Source: JBFLVU01 sp964589625
GTDB taxonomy: Bacteria > Acidobacteriota > UBA4820 > DSQY01
DNA: 64,000 nt
Assembly (NCBI GenBank): GCA_964589625.1
Contig: CAZPSH010000004.1
Location: 62,001 to 126,000, forward strand
Reading direction: 5' to 3'
This document shows, one piece after another, positions 41,839 to 50,152 of the stretch (positions are counted from its first letter, which is position 1; every line of letters starts with the position of its first letter). The translations under genes and the position numbers were made by a program. The notes under the pieces are model-generated. The model did no database searches and was not told the DNA's origin. It saw only the letters and a program-made list of their open reading frames with translations.

Positions 41839-43057
41839 GGCGACCAAGGAGATCACTCTCAAGATCGTTTATTACGGGCCGGGGCTCTGCGGCAAGACGA
41901 CGAACCTCGAGCGTATCTTCGCCACGGCGAACCCAGAGCGGAGGGGCAAACTCCTCACCGTGGCCACCGAGACCGACCGCACCCTCTTTTTTGATTTCCT
42001 CCCCATGGAGCTTGGCACCATCCGGGGCATGAAGGTGCGGGTCCAGCTTTACACGGTGCCCGGTCAGGTCTTCTACGACGCGACGCGGCGGATCGTGCTT
42101 AGGGGAAGCGACGGAGTGGTCTTCGTGGCGGACAGCCAGGCCGCCATGATGGACGCGAACCAAGAGAGCGTGGAGAATCTGAAGCAGAACCTCCGGCTGA
42201 ACAACCTCGACCCCGAGACCATCCCCCTCGTCTTTCAATTCAACAAGCAGGACCTCCAAGAGCTCTCTTCCGCCGAAGACCTGGAGGAACATTTGAACTG
42301 GCGGCGGGTCCCCAGTTTCCTCTCGGTGGCCACGACGGGCCAGGGTGTGAACGAGACCCTCAAGAAGATCATCGAAGAGGTCATCCGGGACCTCCACCGG
42401 AAGGATGAGGCCCTTCGCGTCGCGGGTGGCTCTCAGATGCCTGCCAGGCCGGCTCCCGATATCTTCGTCGCACCCAAGGCCGATGCCCATCCCCCATCCT
42501 TGGAGGCTCCTGCTCCGGTGGAGCCGGAGGAGGACCTCGCGCCTCCCGCCGAGCGGACCGCCGTGGCCGATCCGCGAGCGGAGGAACCCGCCGGGGCAAA
42601 CGCGGTCGGAGAGTTCGATTCGGGACCGGAGGCGGTCGTAACCGTATCCGTCGAACATGAGGACGAGATTTCCGGGGAGGACCTGGAAATCCTCGACCTG
42701 GAAGCGGTGGACGGCGATCTGGAAGCCTCCGGGCCGGCCCCGGCGCCTGCACTGGATGCTCAGCCCACGGCCGATGCCCCTGCGGCGGAGACGACGCTTC
42801 CGCCCGTGGAGATCGGCGCCATCGAAATGGAGCCCATCGAGCCCGCCATAAGCCCCCTTTCCGGCGTGCCCCGGCCCGATCCAACTCCGGCCCCGGCGGC
42901 GGAACCCTCCGTCCCCTCCCAGTCCGGCGTATCCGAGGAGGATCTGGAGCCGATCCGGGCGGAATTGGGATCCCTGGCCCTTGCCCTGGCCTCCCTAACT
43001 CGCCGTGCAGAAGCGCTCGCGGAGCAGATCGAGGACCTCCTCGACCGACGGACCTGA
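41822..43057 (+). CDS. MglA-like small GTPase with long C-terminal tail
   Basis: A 411-aa protein. Residues 1-200 form a Ras-like GTPase of the MglA family: YYGPGLCGKTTNLERIF (P-loop), TVPGQVFYDATRR (switch II, PGQ), FVADSQ and QFNKQDL (NKxD). MglA controls polarity and motility in myxobacteria and is widespread in delta-lineage bacteria. The remaining 210 residues are unusual: an acidic Ala/Pro/Glu-rich disordered tail ending in a short coiled coil (SEEDLEPIRAELGSLALALA). No MglB/roadblock gene follows. Start ATG 41822 lies 7 nt after AAGGAG; a second ATG at 41828 is possible. Confidence 0.9.
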   Translation: MVMINRATKEITLKIVYYGPGLCGKTTNLERIFATANPERRGKLLTVATETDRTLFFDFLPMELGTIRGMKVRVQLYTVPGQVFYDATRRIVLRGSDGVVFVADSQAAMMDANQESVENLKQNLRLNNLDPETIPLVFQFNKQDLQELSSAEDLEEHLNWRRVPSFLSVATTGQGVNETLKKIIEEVIRDLHRKDEALRVAGGSQMPARPAPDIFVAPKADAHPPSLEAPAPVEPEEDLAPPAERTAVADPRAEEPAGANAVGEFDSGPEAVVTVSVEHEDEISGEDLEILDLEAVDGDLEASGPAPAPALDAQPTADAPAAETTLPPVEIGAIEMEPIEPAISPLSGVPRPDPTPAPAAEPSVPSQSGVSEEDLEPIRAELGSLALALASLTRRAEALAEQIEDLLDRRT

Positions 43058-43204
43058 GGAGGGGCTGGACCTTTCCCGATGAGTCTGTTGACGGGAACGG
43101 CGGATCTCCTCCGAGGTAAGGGGGGAGGCAGCCCTTTCGCCCCCCCCATCGGAGTCCCGGGAGATTTTGGCCGGCCTTCCGGTCACCGGCCCGAGCCAAC
43201 ATGG

Positions 43205-43289
43205 CGGTGGGGGAGGGATTCGAACCCCCGGGCGGTTTCCCGCCGTCCGCTTTCAAGGCGGATGCCTTCGACCTCTCGGCCACCCCACC
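43205..43289 (-). tRNA. tRNA-Ser (anticodon TGA)
   Basis: Minus-strand class II tRNA: acceptor GGTGGGG/CCCCACC, anticodon stem TCCGC/GCGGA around loop CTTGAAA, a long variable arm (GGCGGGAAACCGCC) and T-arm with GGTTCGAATCC. Anticodon TGA reads UCA and related serine codons. Discriminator G73. Confidence 0.96.
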
Positions 43290-43297
43290 CCGCACCC

Positions 43298-43326
43298 ACC
43301 CTAGCGGGGCCGAGGACAATCGTCAA
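43298..43326 (-). promoter_or_regulatory. Promoter of tRNA-Ser
   Basis: On the minus strand TTGACG (43321-43326), 17-nt spacer, TAGGGT (43298-43303), ending 9 nt before the tRNA 5' end. Confidence 0.78.
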
Positions 43327-43363
43327 CCTCGGTTTGCCGCAAACGGGCCCGCCAGGACCGCGC

Positions 43364-43807
43364 CTACAGAAGTTTCGCGAACTGGTCGTCGGTCCGGCGG
43401 AGCTTCTGGGCGAGGTCCCTGACCAAGTTCTTCAGGAGCTTCATCTGCAGGGCCTCGCTGTGGGCCATGAGGCTCTCGTAGGCTTCCCGGTCGAATTCGA
43501 GAAGCTCTCCTTCGGAGAGGGCCTCTACGGTGGCGGAGCGCGGCCCCTGATCGATAAGGGCCAACTCTCCGAAACCGTCGGCCTGCTCGAACCGGCCGAG
43601 TTCCAGCTCGCCCCCGCCGTGGTCCGTGAAGGCCCGAAACCGGCCCGCCTTGACAACATACAGGGAATGCCCCGGCTCTCCCTCCGAAAGCACCCTCTCC
43701 CCGGCCTTCACTTTTCGGTGTTTCACCCGTTTCGACACCTGGATGAGTTCGAGGCTATCCAGGTCCCGGAAGAGCCCCATCCGCTTCAGGATCGCCGCGT
43801 GCTCCAT
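43364..43807 (-). CDS. Cyclic-nucleotide-binding domain protein
   Basis: A 147-aa protein consisting of one cNMP-binding beta-roll (about 15-120). The phosphate-binding cassette is present as FGELALIDQGPRSATV, with the Glu and Arg that contact cyclic nucleotides. Residues 120-147 form a single helix; no DNA-binding domain or enzyme domain follows, so it is not a CRP-type activator. It may sense cAMP or c-di-GMP and act through protein contact. ATG 43807 follows AAGGAG. Transcribed leftward, toward tRNA-Ser. Confidence 0.88.
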   Translation of the reverse strand: MEHAAILKRMGLFRDLDSLELIQVSKRVKHRKVKAGERVLSEGEPGHSLYVVKAGRFRAFTDHGGGELELGRFEQADGFGELALIDQGPRSATVEALSEGELLEFDREAYESLMAHSEALQMKLLKNLVRDLAQKLRRTDDQFAKLL

Positions 43808-43967
43808 CTGCTACTCCTTCCGGTTCCAGCCCAGGCTAACTCCGAGGGGGAGGAAAGGTCAAAGGGCGTCGGGCGGGCCCGTTCCGCTCCCAAACCGACC
43901 CCTCGGGACCACAGACGCGCCAAACCATTGACCCACCAGGGCTTGTTCACCATTTAGCCGATCGCCC

Positions 43968-43996
43968 TTGACCCGGTTTGGGGTTGGAGCTAAGTT
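43968..43996 (+). promoter_or_regulatory. Probable promoter of ompW
   Basis: TTGACC (43968-43973), 17-nt spacer, TAAGTT (43991-43996). The leader of about 38 nt carries AAGGAGG (44029-44035) 5 nt before the ATG. Confidence 0.55.
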
Positions 43997-44040
43997 ACTT
44001 GGCATAGAGTGGGATTGTTTGAAGTCAGAAGGAGGGACAC

Positions 44041-44694
44041 ATGCGGAAAAACGGTGTGGTGTGGATCGTCGCGGCGCTGTTGCTCCTGGCCCTTCCCCTC
44101 GTGGCGGCGGCTCAGGACACGGGCTGGATGGTGCGGGTGAGGGCCATCAACATCGCCCCCAACGACAGCAGCGACAAGATCGTCGGCACGGGCACGGAGG
44201 TGGCGGTGGACTCCAAGGTCGTGCCGGAGTTGGACATCGTGTACAAGTGGCACGAGAACTGGGGCCTCGAACTCGTGCTGGCGGACGCCAAGCACGATTT
44301 GTCCACCACCGGGGGTCTTCTCGGTGGGGCCGACGTGGGAAGCGTGAAGTTGCTTCCGCCCACACTGGTCTGCAACTACTACTTCACCACCCAGAGCCAG
44401 TTTGATCCTTACATGGGCCTTGGCCTCAACTACACCCGCTTCCACGGCTTCAGCCTGGCGAGCGACCTGAGGGCCCTTGGCATCACGGACGTGGACTTCG
44501 ACAATTCCCTCGGCCTCGCCGCACAGATGGGCTTCGACGTGGACTTCGGCAACCACTGGGTCTTCAACATGGACCTCAAGTACGCCTGGATCGACACGGA
44601 AGCCGCCATCAAGGTGGGCCCCGTGACGGCGGACACCATCGGCGTGGACGTCAATCCGTGGATCTTCGGGATCGGCTTCGGCTATAAGTGGTAG
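44041..44694 (+). CDS. ompW: OmpW-family outer-membrane beta-barrel protein
   Basis: A 217-aa exported protein. A signal peptide (VVWIVAALLLLALPLVAAAQ) is followed by alternating amphipathic strands; WMVRVRAINIAPNDSSD after the cleavage site, LPPTLVCNYYFTTQ in the middle and a final DVNPWIFGIGFGYKW with a terminal aromatic residue are OmpW hallmarks. OmpW proteins form small eight-stranded channels for hydrophobic compounds in the outer membrane, so the host is diderm. It has its own promoter, an ideal ribosome-binding site and a strong terminator; probably well expressed. Confidence 0.93.
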   Translation: MRKNGVVWIVAALLLLALPLVAAAQDTGWMVRVRAINIAPNDSSDKIVGTGTEVAVDSKVVPELDIVYKWHENWGLELVLADAKHDLSTTGGLLGGADVGSVKLLPPTLVCNYYFTTQSQFDPYMGLGLNYTRFHGFSLASDLRALGITDVDFDNSLGLAAQMGFDVDFGNHWVFNMDLKYAWIDTEAAIKVGPVTADTIGVDVNPWIFGIGFGYKW

Positions 44695-44718
44695 GCACGC
44701 CTCTACCGCGAAGGAACA

Positions 44719-44748
44719 GGGGGCGGCCGGAGCCGCCCCCTTTCTTTC
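44719..44748 (+). terminator. Rho-independent terminator of ompW
   Basis: Nine-bp stem GGGGGCGGC/GCCGCCCCC (44719-44727, 44732-44740), loop CGGA, then TTTCTTTC. Confidence 0.92.
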
Positions 44749-44777
44749 TGCAGGCTCCCTGCGGGAGTCGACGTCCC

Positions 44778-46586
44778 CTACTCCTGGTCTCCCTGGATCC
44801 TCAGCACGGAGAGGAAGGCCTCCTGGGGCAGCTGGACGTCTCCCACGGACTTCATCCGGCGCTTGCCTTCCTTCTGCTTTTCCAGGAGCTTCCGCTTGCG
44901 CGTGATGTCCCCCCCGTAGCACTTAGCCAAAACGTCCTTGCGCAGGGCCTTCACCACCGTTCGGCAGATGATCCGGCTGCCGAGGGCCGCCTGGATGACA
45001 ACTTCGAAGAGCTGGCGGGGGATGGCCTCCTTCAGCCGCTGCGCCATGGCCCGGCCGCGCGCATCGGCCTGGGAGCGGTGGACGATGAAAGAGAGCGCGT
45101 CCACGGCCTTCCCGTTCACGAGAATGTCCAGCTTCACGAGGTCTCCCGGACGGTACTCCTCGATCTGGTAATCCATGGAAGCGTAGCCGCGCGAGAGCGA
45201 CTTGAGTCGGTCGTGGAAATCCACGATGATCTCGCTTAGCGGCAATTCGTACTTCAGAACGATGGTGTCTTTTGAAGCGTACTGGAACCCCTTCTGGGTT
45301 CCCCGGCGCTCCTCCATGAGTTTCAAGAGGTTGCCCACGTATTCGCCCCGGGTGAGCACGGTGACGAGGGCGTAGGGTTCGCGGATGGATTCCAGATCCT
45401 GGGGCGGGGGGAGGCTTGCGGGGTTCTCCACGTCCACCGTCTCCCCCGTGACCTTCAGCACCTGGTACCGAACGTTGGGCGCGGTGGTGATCAGGTCGAG
45501 GTCGAACTCGCGCTCCAGCCGCTCCTGGATGATCTCCATATGGAGGAAGCCCAGGAACCCGCACCGGAAACCGAACCCAAGGGCGTCGCTCGTCTCCGGC
45601 TCGAAGAAGAAGGAGGAGTCGTTGAGACGCAGCTTGTCCAGGGCTTCGCGAAGGTCCGGGTAGGCCGCCGGGTCCACGGGGTAGAGCCCCGCGAAGACCA
45701 TGGGTTTCACCTGGCGGAACCCGCCGAAGGGCGACTCGGCGGGCCGGAGGGGGTTTGTGAGCGTGTCGCCGATGGACACCTCCCGCACGTCCTTAATGCC
45801 CGCGATGACGAATCCCACCTCTCCGGCCTCGAGGAGCGTCACCGGCGCCGGCTTGGGAGTGAAGACCCCCAGGGCCTCCACGGCGAACACCCGTCCCGTG
45901 GCCATGAATTTCACCGGCTCCTTGACCGCCAGGCGCCCATCCATGATCCGGACGAGCATGACGACCCCCCGGTAACTGTCGTACCAGGAGTCGAAGACCA
46001 TGGCCTTCAGCGGGGCCTCGCGGTCCCCCCCAGGCGGAGGGAGCCTCTCCACGACGGCCTCGAGGATGTCGGCGATTCCCAGCCTTTCCTTGGCGGAGGC
46101 GAGAATGGACCCGGAGGCGTCCAGCCCGATCACCTCCTCGATCTCCTCCATGGCCTTTTCGGGCTGGGCCGAGGGAAGATCGATCTTGTTGATGACGGGC
46201 ACGATTTCCAGGCCGCCGTCCACCGCGAGGTAGGCGTTGGCCAGGGTCTGGGCCTCCACCCCCTGGCTCGCGTCCACCACGAGGAGTGCGCCCTCGCAAG
46301 CCGCCAGGGCCCGGCTCACCTCGTAGTTGAAGTCCACGTGGCCCGGGGTGTCAATGAGGTTGAGGTAGTACTCCCGGCCGTCCCGGGCCGCGTAAACCAG
46401 TCGCACGGCATGGGCCTTTATCGTGATTCCCCTCTCCCTCTCCAGGTCCATTCCATCCAGGAACTGCTCGACCATCTCCCGCTCCGACACGGCGTGGGTC
46501 GCCTCCAGAAGGCGATCCGAAAGGGTGGTCTTCCCGTGGTCGATATGGGCGATGATGCAGAAGTTCCGGATGCGGGAGAGTTCCAT
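44778..46586 (-). CDS. lepA: Elongation factor 4 (LepA back-translocating GTPase)
   Basis: A 602-aa translational GTPase, the usual LepA length. IRNFCIIAHIDHGKTTLSDRLL (G1), the switch region RERGITIKA, DTPGHVDF (G3), NKIDLP (G4), and the C-terminal LepA domain with RADARGRAMAQRLK-like VHRSQADARGRAMAQ are present. LepA rescues or remodels stalled ribosomes and affects 30S assembly. The ATG at 46586 has no Shine-Dalgarno, but a -10-like TTAAAT (46593-46598, minus strand) lies only 6 nt upstream, suggesting a leaderless transcript. ridA lies just upstream on the same strand. Confidence 0.97.
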   Translation of the reverse strand: MELSRIRNFCIIAHIDHGKTTLSDRLLEATHAVSEREMVEQFLDGMDLERERGITIKAHAVRLVYAARDGREYYLNLIDTPGHVDFNYEVSRALAACEGALLVVDASQGVEAQTLANAYLAVDGGLEIVPVINKIDLPSAQPEKAMEEIEEVIGLDASGSILASAKERLGIADILEAVVERLPPPGGDREAPLKAMVFDSWYDSYRGVVMLVRIMDGRLAVKEPVKFMATGRVFAVEALGVFTPKPAPVTLLEAGEVGFVIAGIKDVREVSIGDTLTNPLRPAESPFGGFRQVKPMVFAGLYPVDPAAYPDLREALDKLRLNDSSFFFEPETSDALGFGFRCGFLGFLHMEIIQERLEREFDLDLITTAPNVRYQVLKVTGETVDVENPASLPPPQDLESIREPYALVTVLTRGEYVGNLLKLMEERRGTQKGFQYASKDTIVLKYELPLSEIIVDFHDRLKSLSRGYASMDYQIEEYRPGDLVKLDILVNGKAVDALSFIVHRSQADARGRAMAQRLKEAIPRQLFEVVIQAALGSRIICRTVVKALRKDVLAKCYGGDITRKRKLLEKQKEGKRRMKSVGDVQLPQEAFLSVLRIQGDQE

Positions 46587-46691
46587 ACTTCTATTTAACC
46601 ACAGAGGCCGCAGGGAGCCCAGCCGTTCCTTGTTGGCGCGGGCAACCCTGGGATCTTTCTATACCGTGGACCCTCGGATCCGAAAGCCAGG

Positions 46692-47075
46692 CTAGGTTAC
46701 GGACGCGATGGCCTCGATTTCCACCAGGACGTCCTTGGGCAGCCGGGCCACCTCCACGGTTGCCCGTGCCGGGGCGCCCTCGGCGAAGAACTCCGCGTAG
46801 ACGGCGTTCATGGCCGCGAAGTCCTCCATCCGCTTCAGGTACACCGTGGTCTTCACCACACCGCCCAGGGATGCCCCCCCCGAATCGAGCACGGCCCGGA
46901 GGTTCTCGAGGACCCGGCGCGTCTGGGTTTCGACGTCCGCCCCCGCGACCTGTCCGGTAGCGGGGTCCAGGGCGATCTGCCCCGAACAGAAGAGGAACCC
47001 GCCGGCCCGGATCGCCTGGGAATACGGGCCCAGGGCGGCGGGGGCTCGTTCCGTGGAGACGATTTCCTTCTTCAT
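46692..47075 (-). CDS. ridA: RidA/YjgF-family enamine/imine deaminase
   Basis: A 127-aa protein. APAALGPYSQAIRAGGFLFCSGQI, ETQTRRVLENLRAVL, VKTTVYL and the C-terminal PARATVEVARLPKDVLVEIEAIA with the catalytic Arg are canonical. RidA hydrolyses reactive enamine/imine intermediates such as 2-aminoacrylate from PLP enzymes to 2-oxo acids plus ammonia. ATG 47075 follows GGAGG at 6 nt. It follows the DUF3108-like gene on the same strand, with 49 nt between. Confidence 0.96.
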   Translation of the reverse strand: MKKEIVSTERAPAALGPYSQAIRAGGFLFCSGQIALDPATGQVAGADVETQTRRVLENLRAVLDSGGASLGGVVKTTVYLKRMEDFAAMNAVYAEFFAEGAPARATVEVARLPKDVLVEIEAIASVT

Positions 47076-47124
47076 TTCAGCCCTCCCTGGCGCACCGGCG
47101 GATCAAGGACCCGCCCGCGTGCCG

Positions 47125-47835
47125 TCACGGCACCTCGAAGCGGAGGAACGGGCCTGTCAGCGAGGGCTTGGCGCCCTTGCCGAAATCCGTGAGCGCGATC
47201 TCCTCCTCCCCGCTCGCGAGGCGGACCAATCCGAACGGCGCCACCTCGTCCGAGAGCCAGACCTCCGCGGACCTCCCCTCCTCCGCGAGAATGCGCAATC
47301 GCCGGCAGACGAGGGTCCTTCGACCCACCTTCACCTTCTCTTCGGGAAGGGCCTCCAGGCGCCCGAAGGTCGGTCCGATGGCCGCCGCCTTTTGACCGAA
47401 CCGGTCTCCACCCTGCCGCCTGAGGCGCTCCAGGGCGACGCGGTCGATCTCCACGGCCGGACCGTCCCCGTCCTTGGCCCGGACCGACACGATGTTGACG
47501 TCCTCCGTGGGATCTCCCTTGAGGAGATAGGCCGCCACCGAGGGCACCCCGCCGGAGGATGTGCGGATCTCCATCCAAAGGCCTTCGGGGCCTTCCCCTA
47601 CCACGGCGAAGGTGAGGTCCGCCTCCTCGCCGCGGGCATCCTTGACGTGGTACGTGCTCCAGGCTCCCTGGCGGGGAGCCCACTGGTGGTAGAACTCCGG
47701 AAAGAAGGAAGAGGCCTCGGAGGCCAGGCCCGCGAGCCACAGCAACGTGGGCGGAAGAAGGATCGCCGCGGCCCTTGCAACCCGCAGGGCCAACGGGCGA
47801 GGCGGCAGGGATCCCGTGTCGCGGAGGGTTCGCAT
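47125..47835 (-). CDS. Exported protein of unknown function (DUF3108-like)
   Basis: A 236-aa protein. A hydrophobic N-terminal segment (ALRVARAAAILLPPTLLWLAGLAS) suggests a signal peptide or anchor, then a beta-rich domain: WAPRQGAWSTYHV, ADLTFAVVGE, VGRRTLVCRRLRI and VAPFGLVRLAS. The alternating pattern and the final VRLAS-type strand resemble DUF3108/LolB-like exported beta proteins, but this is a weak resemblance. No catalytic motif. ATG 47835 lies 5 nt beyond the DUF711 stop; a GAGGAA is 9 nt upstream. It probably belongs to the ACT-DUF711 transcription unit. Function unknown. Confidence 0.65.
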   Translation of the reverse strand: MRTLRDTGSLPPRPLALRVARAAAILLPPTLLWLAGLASEASSFFPEFYHQWAPRQGAWSTYHVKDARGEEADLTFAVVGEGPEGLWMEIRTSSGGVPSVAAYLLKGDPTEDVNIVSVRAKDGDGPAVEIDRVALERLRRQGGDRFGQKAAAIGPTFGRLEALPEEKVKVGRRTLVCRRLRILAEEGRSAEVWLSDEVAPFGLVRLASGEEEIALTDFGKGAKPSLTGPFLRFEVP

Positions 47836-47840
47836 TCGGG

Positions 47841-49202
47841 TCAGTTCCTCAGGGACGTGATGGGTGCCGGCATCACGCCGCCGCGGCCCACGAATCCGGA
47901 GCAGGAGAGCGTACGGATCTCCTGGATGGGGGCGTCGCCGAGGAGGCCCCCGAAGGAGACCATCTCCCCCACCCGCTTTCCGTAGGCGGGGATGACGCGA
48001 ACGGCGGTCGTCTTGTGGTTGACGATGCCAATGGCGAGTTCGTCGGCGATGAAACCGGCCAGGACGTCTTCCTCCACGTCCCCCGGCACGGCCACCATGT
48101 CCAGCCCTACGGAGCACACGCTGGTCATGGCCTCGAGCTTCTCCAGGGAGAGGTGCCCCTCGCGGGCCGCGGAGATCATGGTGGCATCCTCGCTGACGGG
48201 GATGAAGGCTCCCGAGAGTCCGCCCACGGCGGAGGTGGCCATGGCTCCACCCTTCTTCACGGCGTCCGTAAGAAGCGCGAGGGCCGCCGTGGTCCCGCAC
48301 GCCCCCACGCGCTCCAGGCCCATGGCTTCGAGGACCTCTCCCACCGAGTCGCCGAGTTCGGGCGTCGGGGCCAGCGAGAGGTCCACGACCCCGAAGGGGA
48401 CGCCCAGACGGCTCGCCACCTGACGGCCGATCAACTCGCCCACCCGCGTGATCTTGAAGGCCGCCCGCTTGATGACCTCCTCAAGGGTCCGCAGGTCGCA
48501 GGAGCCCGCACGCTTGATGGCCTCGCACACGACTCCCGGTCCGCTCACGCCCGTGTGGATGACGACCTCCGGGAGCCCCACCCCGTGGAAGGCCCCCGCC
48601 ATGAAGGGATTGTCCTCCACGGCGTTGGCGAAGACGACGAACTTGGCGCAGCCGATGCTCCCCGATTCCCTCGTCCGGTAGGCCGTTTCCTTGAGGAGGC
48701 GGGCCACGGTTCGCACGGCGTCCACGTTGAGCCCCGTCCGGCTGGAACCGGCGTTGACGGAGGAGCACAGGCGCGAGGTGGAGGAGAGGGCCTCGGGGAT
48801 CGAGGAGAGGAGGGCCCGGTCGGCGTCCGTGAAGCCCGCGTGGACAAGGGCCGAGTACCCGCCCACGAAGTCGAATCCCATCTCCGACGCGGCCCGGTCG
48901 ATGGCCCGCGCGATCTCCAGGTAGGCCGACGGCTCGCATCGGGTGCCGATCAGGGACACGGGCGAGATGGAGAGCCGTCGGTTCGCCACCCGGATCCCCA
49001 GGTCGTCCGCCGTGGCGTTGACGGCGGCGGGGAGCGGGGAGGCGATCCGCTTCAGTTTTTCATACACTCGGCTGGCGGCCTCGCTCGGATCTGGATGCGC
49101 GCAGTCCAACAGGTTGATGCCCAGGGTCACGGTCCGGACATCGAAATGCTCCAGCTCTGTCATCCGGAGGGTTTCGAGGATCTCGCGCCGCGTGTACGTC
49201 AT
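47841..49202 (-). CDS. DUF711 (UPF0210/PFL) family protein
   Basis: A 453-aa protein of the PFL-like family of unknown biochemical function. Recognisable features are RTVTLGINLLDCAHPD near the N-terminus, SSVNAGSSRTGLNVDAV, GCAKFVVFANAVEDNPFMAGAFHG, the central VIHTGVSGPGVV and GGLSGAFIPVSEDATMI. The gene is classically paired with an upstream ACT-domain gene (UPF0237), as here, with 28 nt between. The pairing suggests amino-acid-sensitive regulation, but neither substrate nor reaction is known. ATG 49202 has only a weak ribosome-binding site (AGAGAG). Confidence 0.92.
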   Translation of the reverse strand: MTYTRREILETLRMTELEHFDVRTVTLGINLLDCAHPDPSEAASRVYEKLKRIASPLPAAVNATADDLGIRVANRRLSISPVSLIGTRCEPSAYLEIARAIDRAASEMGFDFVGGYSALVHAGFTDADRALLSSIPEALSSTSRLCSSVNAGSSRTGLNVDAVRTVARLLKETAYRTRESGSIGCAKFVVFANAVEDNPFMAGAFHGVGLPEVVIHTGVSGPGVVCEAIKRAGSCDLRTLEEVIKRAAFKITRVGELIGRQVASRLGVPFGVVDLSLAPTPELGDSVGEVLEAMGLERVGACGTTAALALLTDAVKKGGAMATSAVGGLSGAFIPVSEDATMISAAREGHLSLEKLEAMTSVCSVGLDMVAVPGDVEEDVLAGFIADELAIGIVNHKTTAVRVIPAYGKRVGEMVSFGGLLGDAPIQEIRTLSCSGFVGRGGVMPAPITSLRN

Positions 49203-49230
49203 CGCATTCGCTCTCTGCGCCCGATCAAAG

Positions 49231-49653
49231 TCAAACCCGGTTCACGGCGCGCATCATGTCCTCGTACTGCACGAAGACCAGAACGCCCACCTCTTCCCCG
49301 CGTCGCTTCAGGGAGGTCCTCAAATCTTCGAAGGAGACCGGCGAGCCCGATGGATCCAGGATCATCATCATGGCGAAGTTCCCGTGGACCAGGGTCTGGT
49401 TGATGTCCACGATGTCCACCGAGAGCTCCGCGAGGACCTCCGAAAAGGCGTGGACGATGCCCGTTCGGTTCCGCCCCAGGGCCGTGAAGACCACGTGGCG
49501 AGTTCCCGGACCCTCCCGTTCAAGGAAGGGCTGGGATTCGAGAAGGCGGACCAGGTCCGCAACAACCCCCTCCAAGGCCTCCCGGGAGGCCTCCCGAGGA
49601 AGGTGCCTGAGGACGATTTCCGATACGGCCACGGCCAGGGCTTCGCGGTCCAT
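49231..49653 (-). CDS. ACT-domain regulatory protein (UPF0237-like)
   Basis: A 140-aa protein. The C-terminal 85 residues form an ACT domain (HVVFTALGRNRTGIVHAFSEVLAEL, then IVDINQTLVHGNFAMMM), the small-molecule binding fold that commonly senses amino acids. An N-terminal helical extension of about 50 residues is longer than usual for UPF0237 proteins. It is the first gene of a unit with DUF711, a pair conserved in many bacteria. ATG 49653 follows GGGAGG. It is divergent from the DUF6982-like gene. Confidence 0.9.
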   Translation of the reverse strand: MDREALAVAVSEIVLRHLPREASREALEGVVADLVRLLESQPFLEREGPGTRHVVFTALGRNRTGIVHAFSEVLAELSVDIVDINQTLVHGNFAMMMILDPSGSPVSFEDLRTSLKRRGEEVGVLVFVQYEDMMRAVNRV

Positions 49654-49753
49654 GGGGCCCTCCCGCTTGAGGATACCTGAAGCGGCGTGTCGAATGATAG
49701 GGCCCTGGAGCCCCTTGCGCCGGAGGCGCTCATGGAGTTACGTTGGAGGCGGA

Positions 49754-50152
49754 ATGTTCGAGAACAAAATGGTGGTTCGCTTCAAGGACGGCGCAACGCT
49801 CTCCGGGTTCGGGGACAATTTCATGCCCGGAGAGACGGAAATCTTGATGCAGGATCTGGAGGAGCGGCTTCACAGGATTCCGCTGTCGGGCGTGAAGATG
49901 GTCTGCTTCGTAAGGTCCTTTACGCCGGACTCGGGGGAGACGCATCGGATTCCCGGCCGGGTTCTCTACCAGCCCGTCCCGGGATCGCGCGTCCGGGTCT
50001 CCTTCCGCGACGGGGAAGTCCTGGAGGGGGTGTCCGCCGTGCGATCCCGCCCCAGGACCGGGTTTTTCCTGACACCCCTGAATTCGAACAGCAACAACCT
50101 CCACGTCTACGTGAACATGGACGAGGTCGTCAGCTTTCGCTTTCTCGACTGA
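49754..50152 (+). CDS. DUF6982-like small beta-rich protein
   Basis: A 132-aa cytosolic-looking protein. KMVVRFKDGATLSGFGDNFMPGE is the pattern of DUF6982 (KDGxxLxGxxxxFxP); a second unit VRVSFRDGEVLEGVSAVRSRPRTGFFL resembles the first, suggesting an internal duplication, and NSNNLHVYVNMDEVVSF closes it. Such domains are common in Acidobacteriota and Myxococcota, of unknown function. ATG 49754 has GGAGG 4 nt upstream; earlier in-frame codons lie antisense to the ACT gene. The 3' end overlaps the converging chemoreceptor fusion gene by 23 nt. Confidence 0.75.
   Translation: MFENKMVVRFKDGATLSGFGDNFMPGETEILMQDLEERLHRIPLSGVKMVCFVRSFTPDSGETHRIPGRVLYQPVPGSRVRVSFRDGEVLEGVSAVRSRPRTGFFLTPLNSNSNNLHVYVNMDEVVSFRFLD

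Noticed and set aside
43087..43160. TTGACG and G/C runs after the MglA gene as promoter or terminator
   Set aside because: No -10 at the right distance and no downstream + strand gene; the G/C runs do not form a clean stem with a T-tract.
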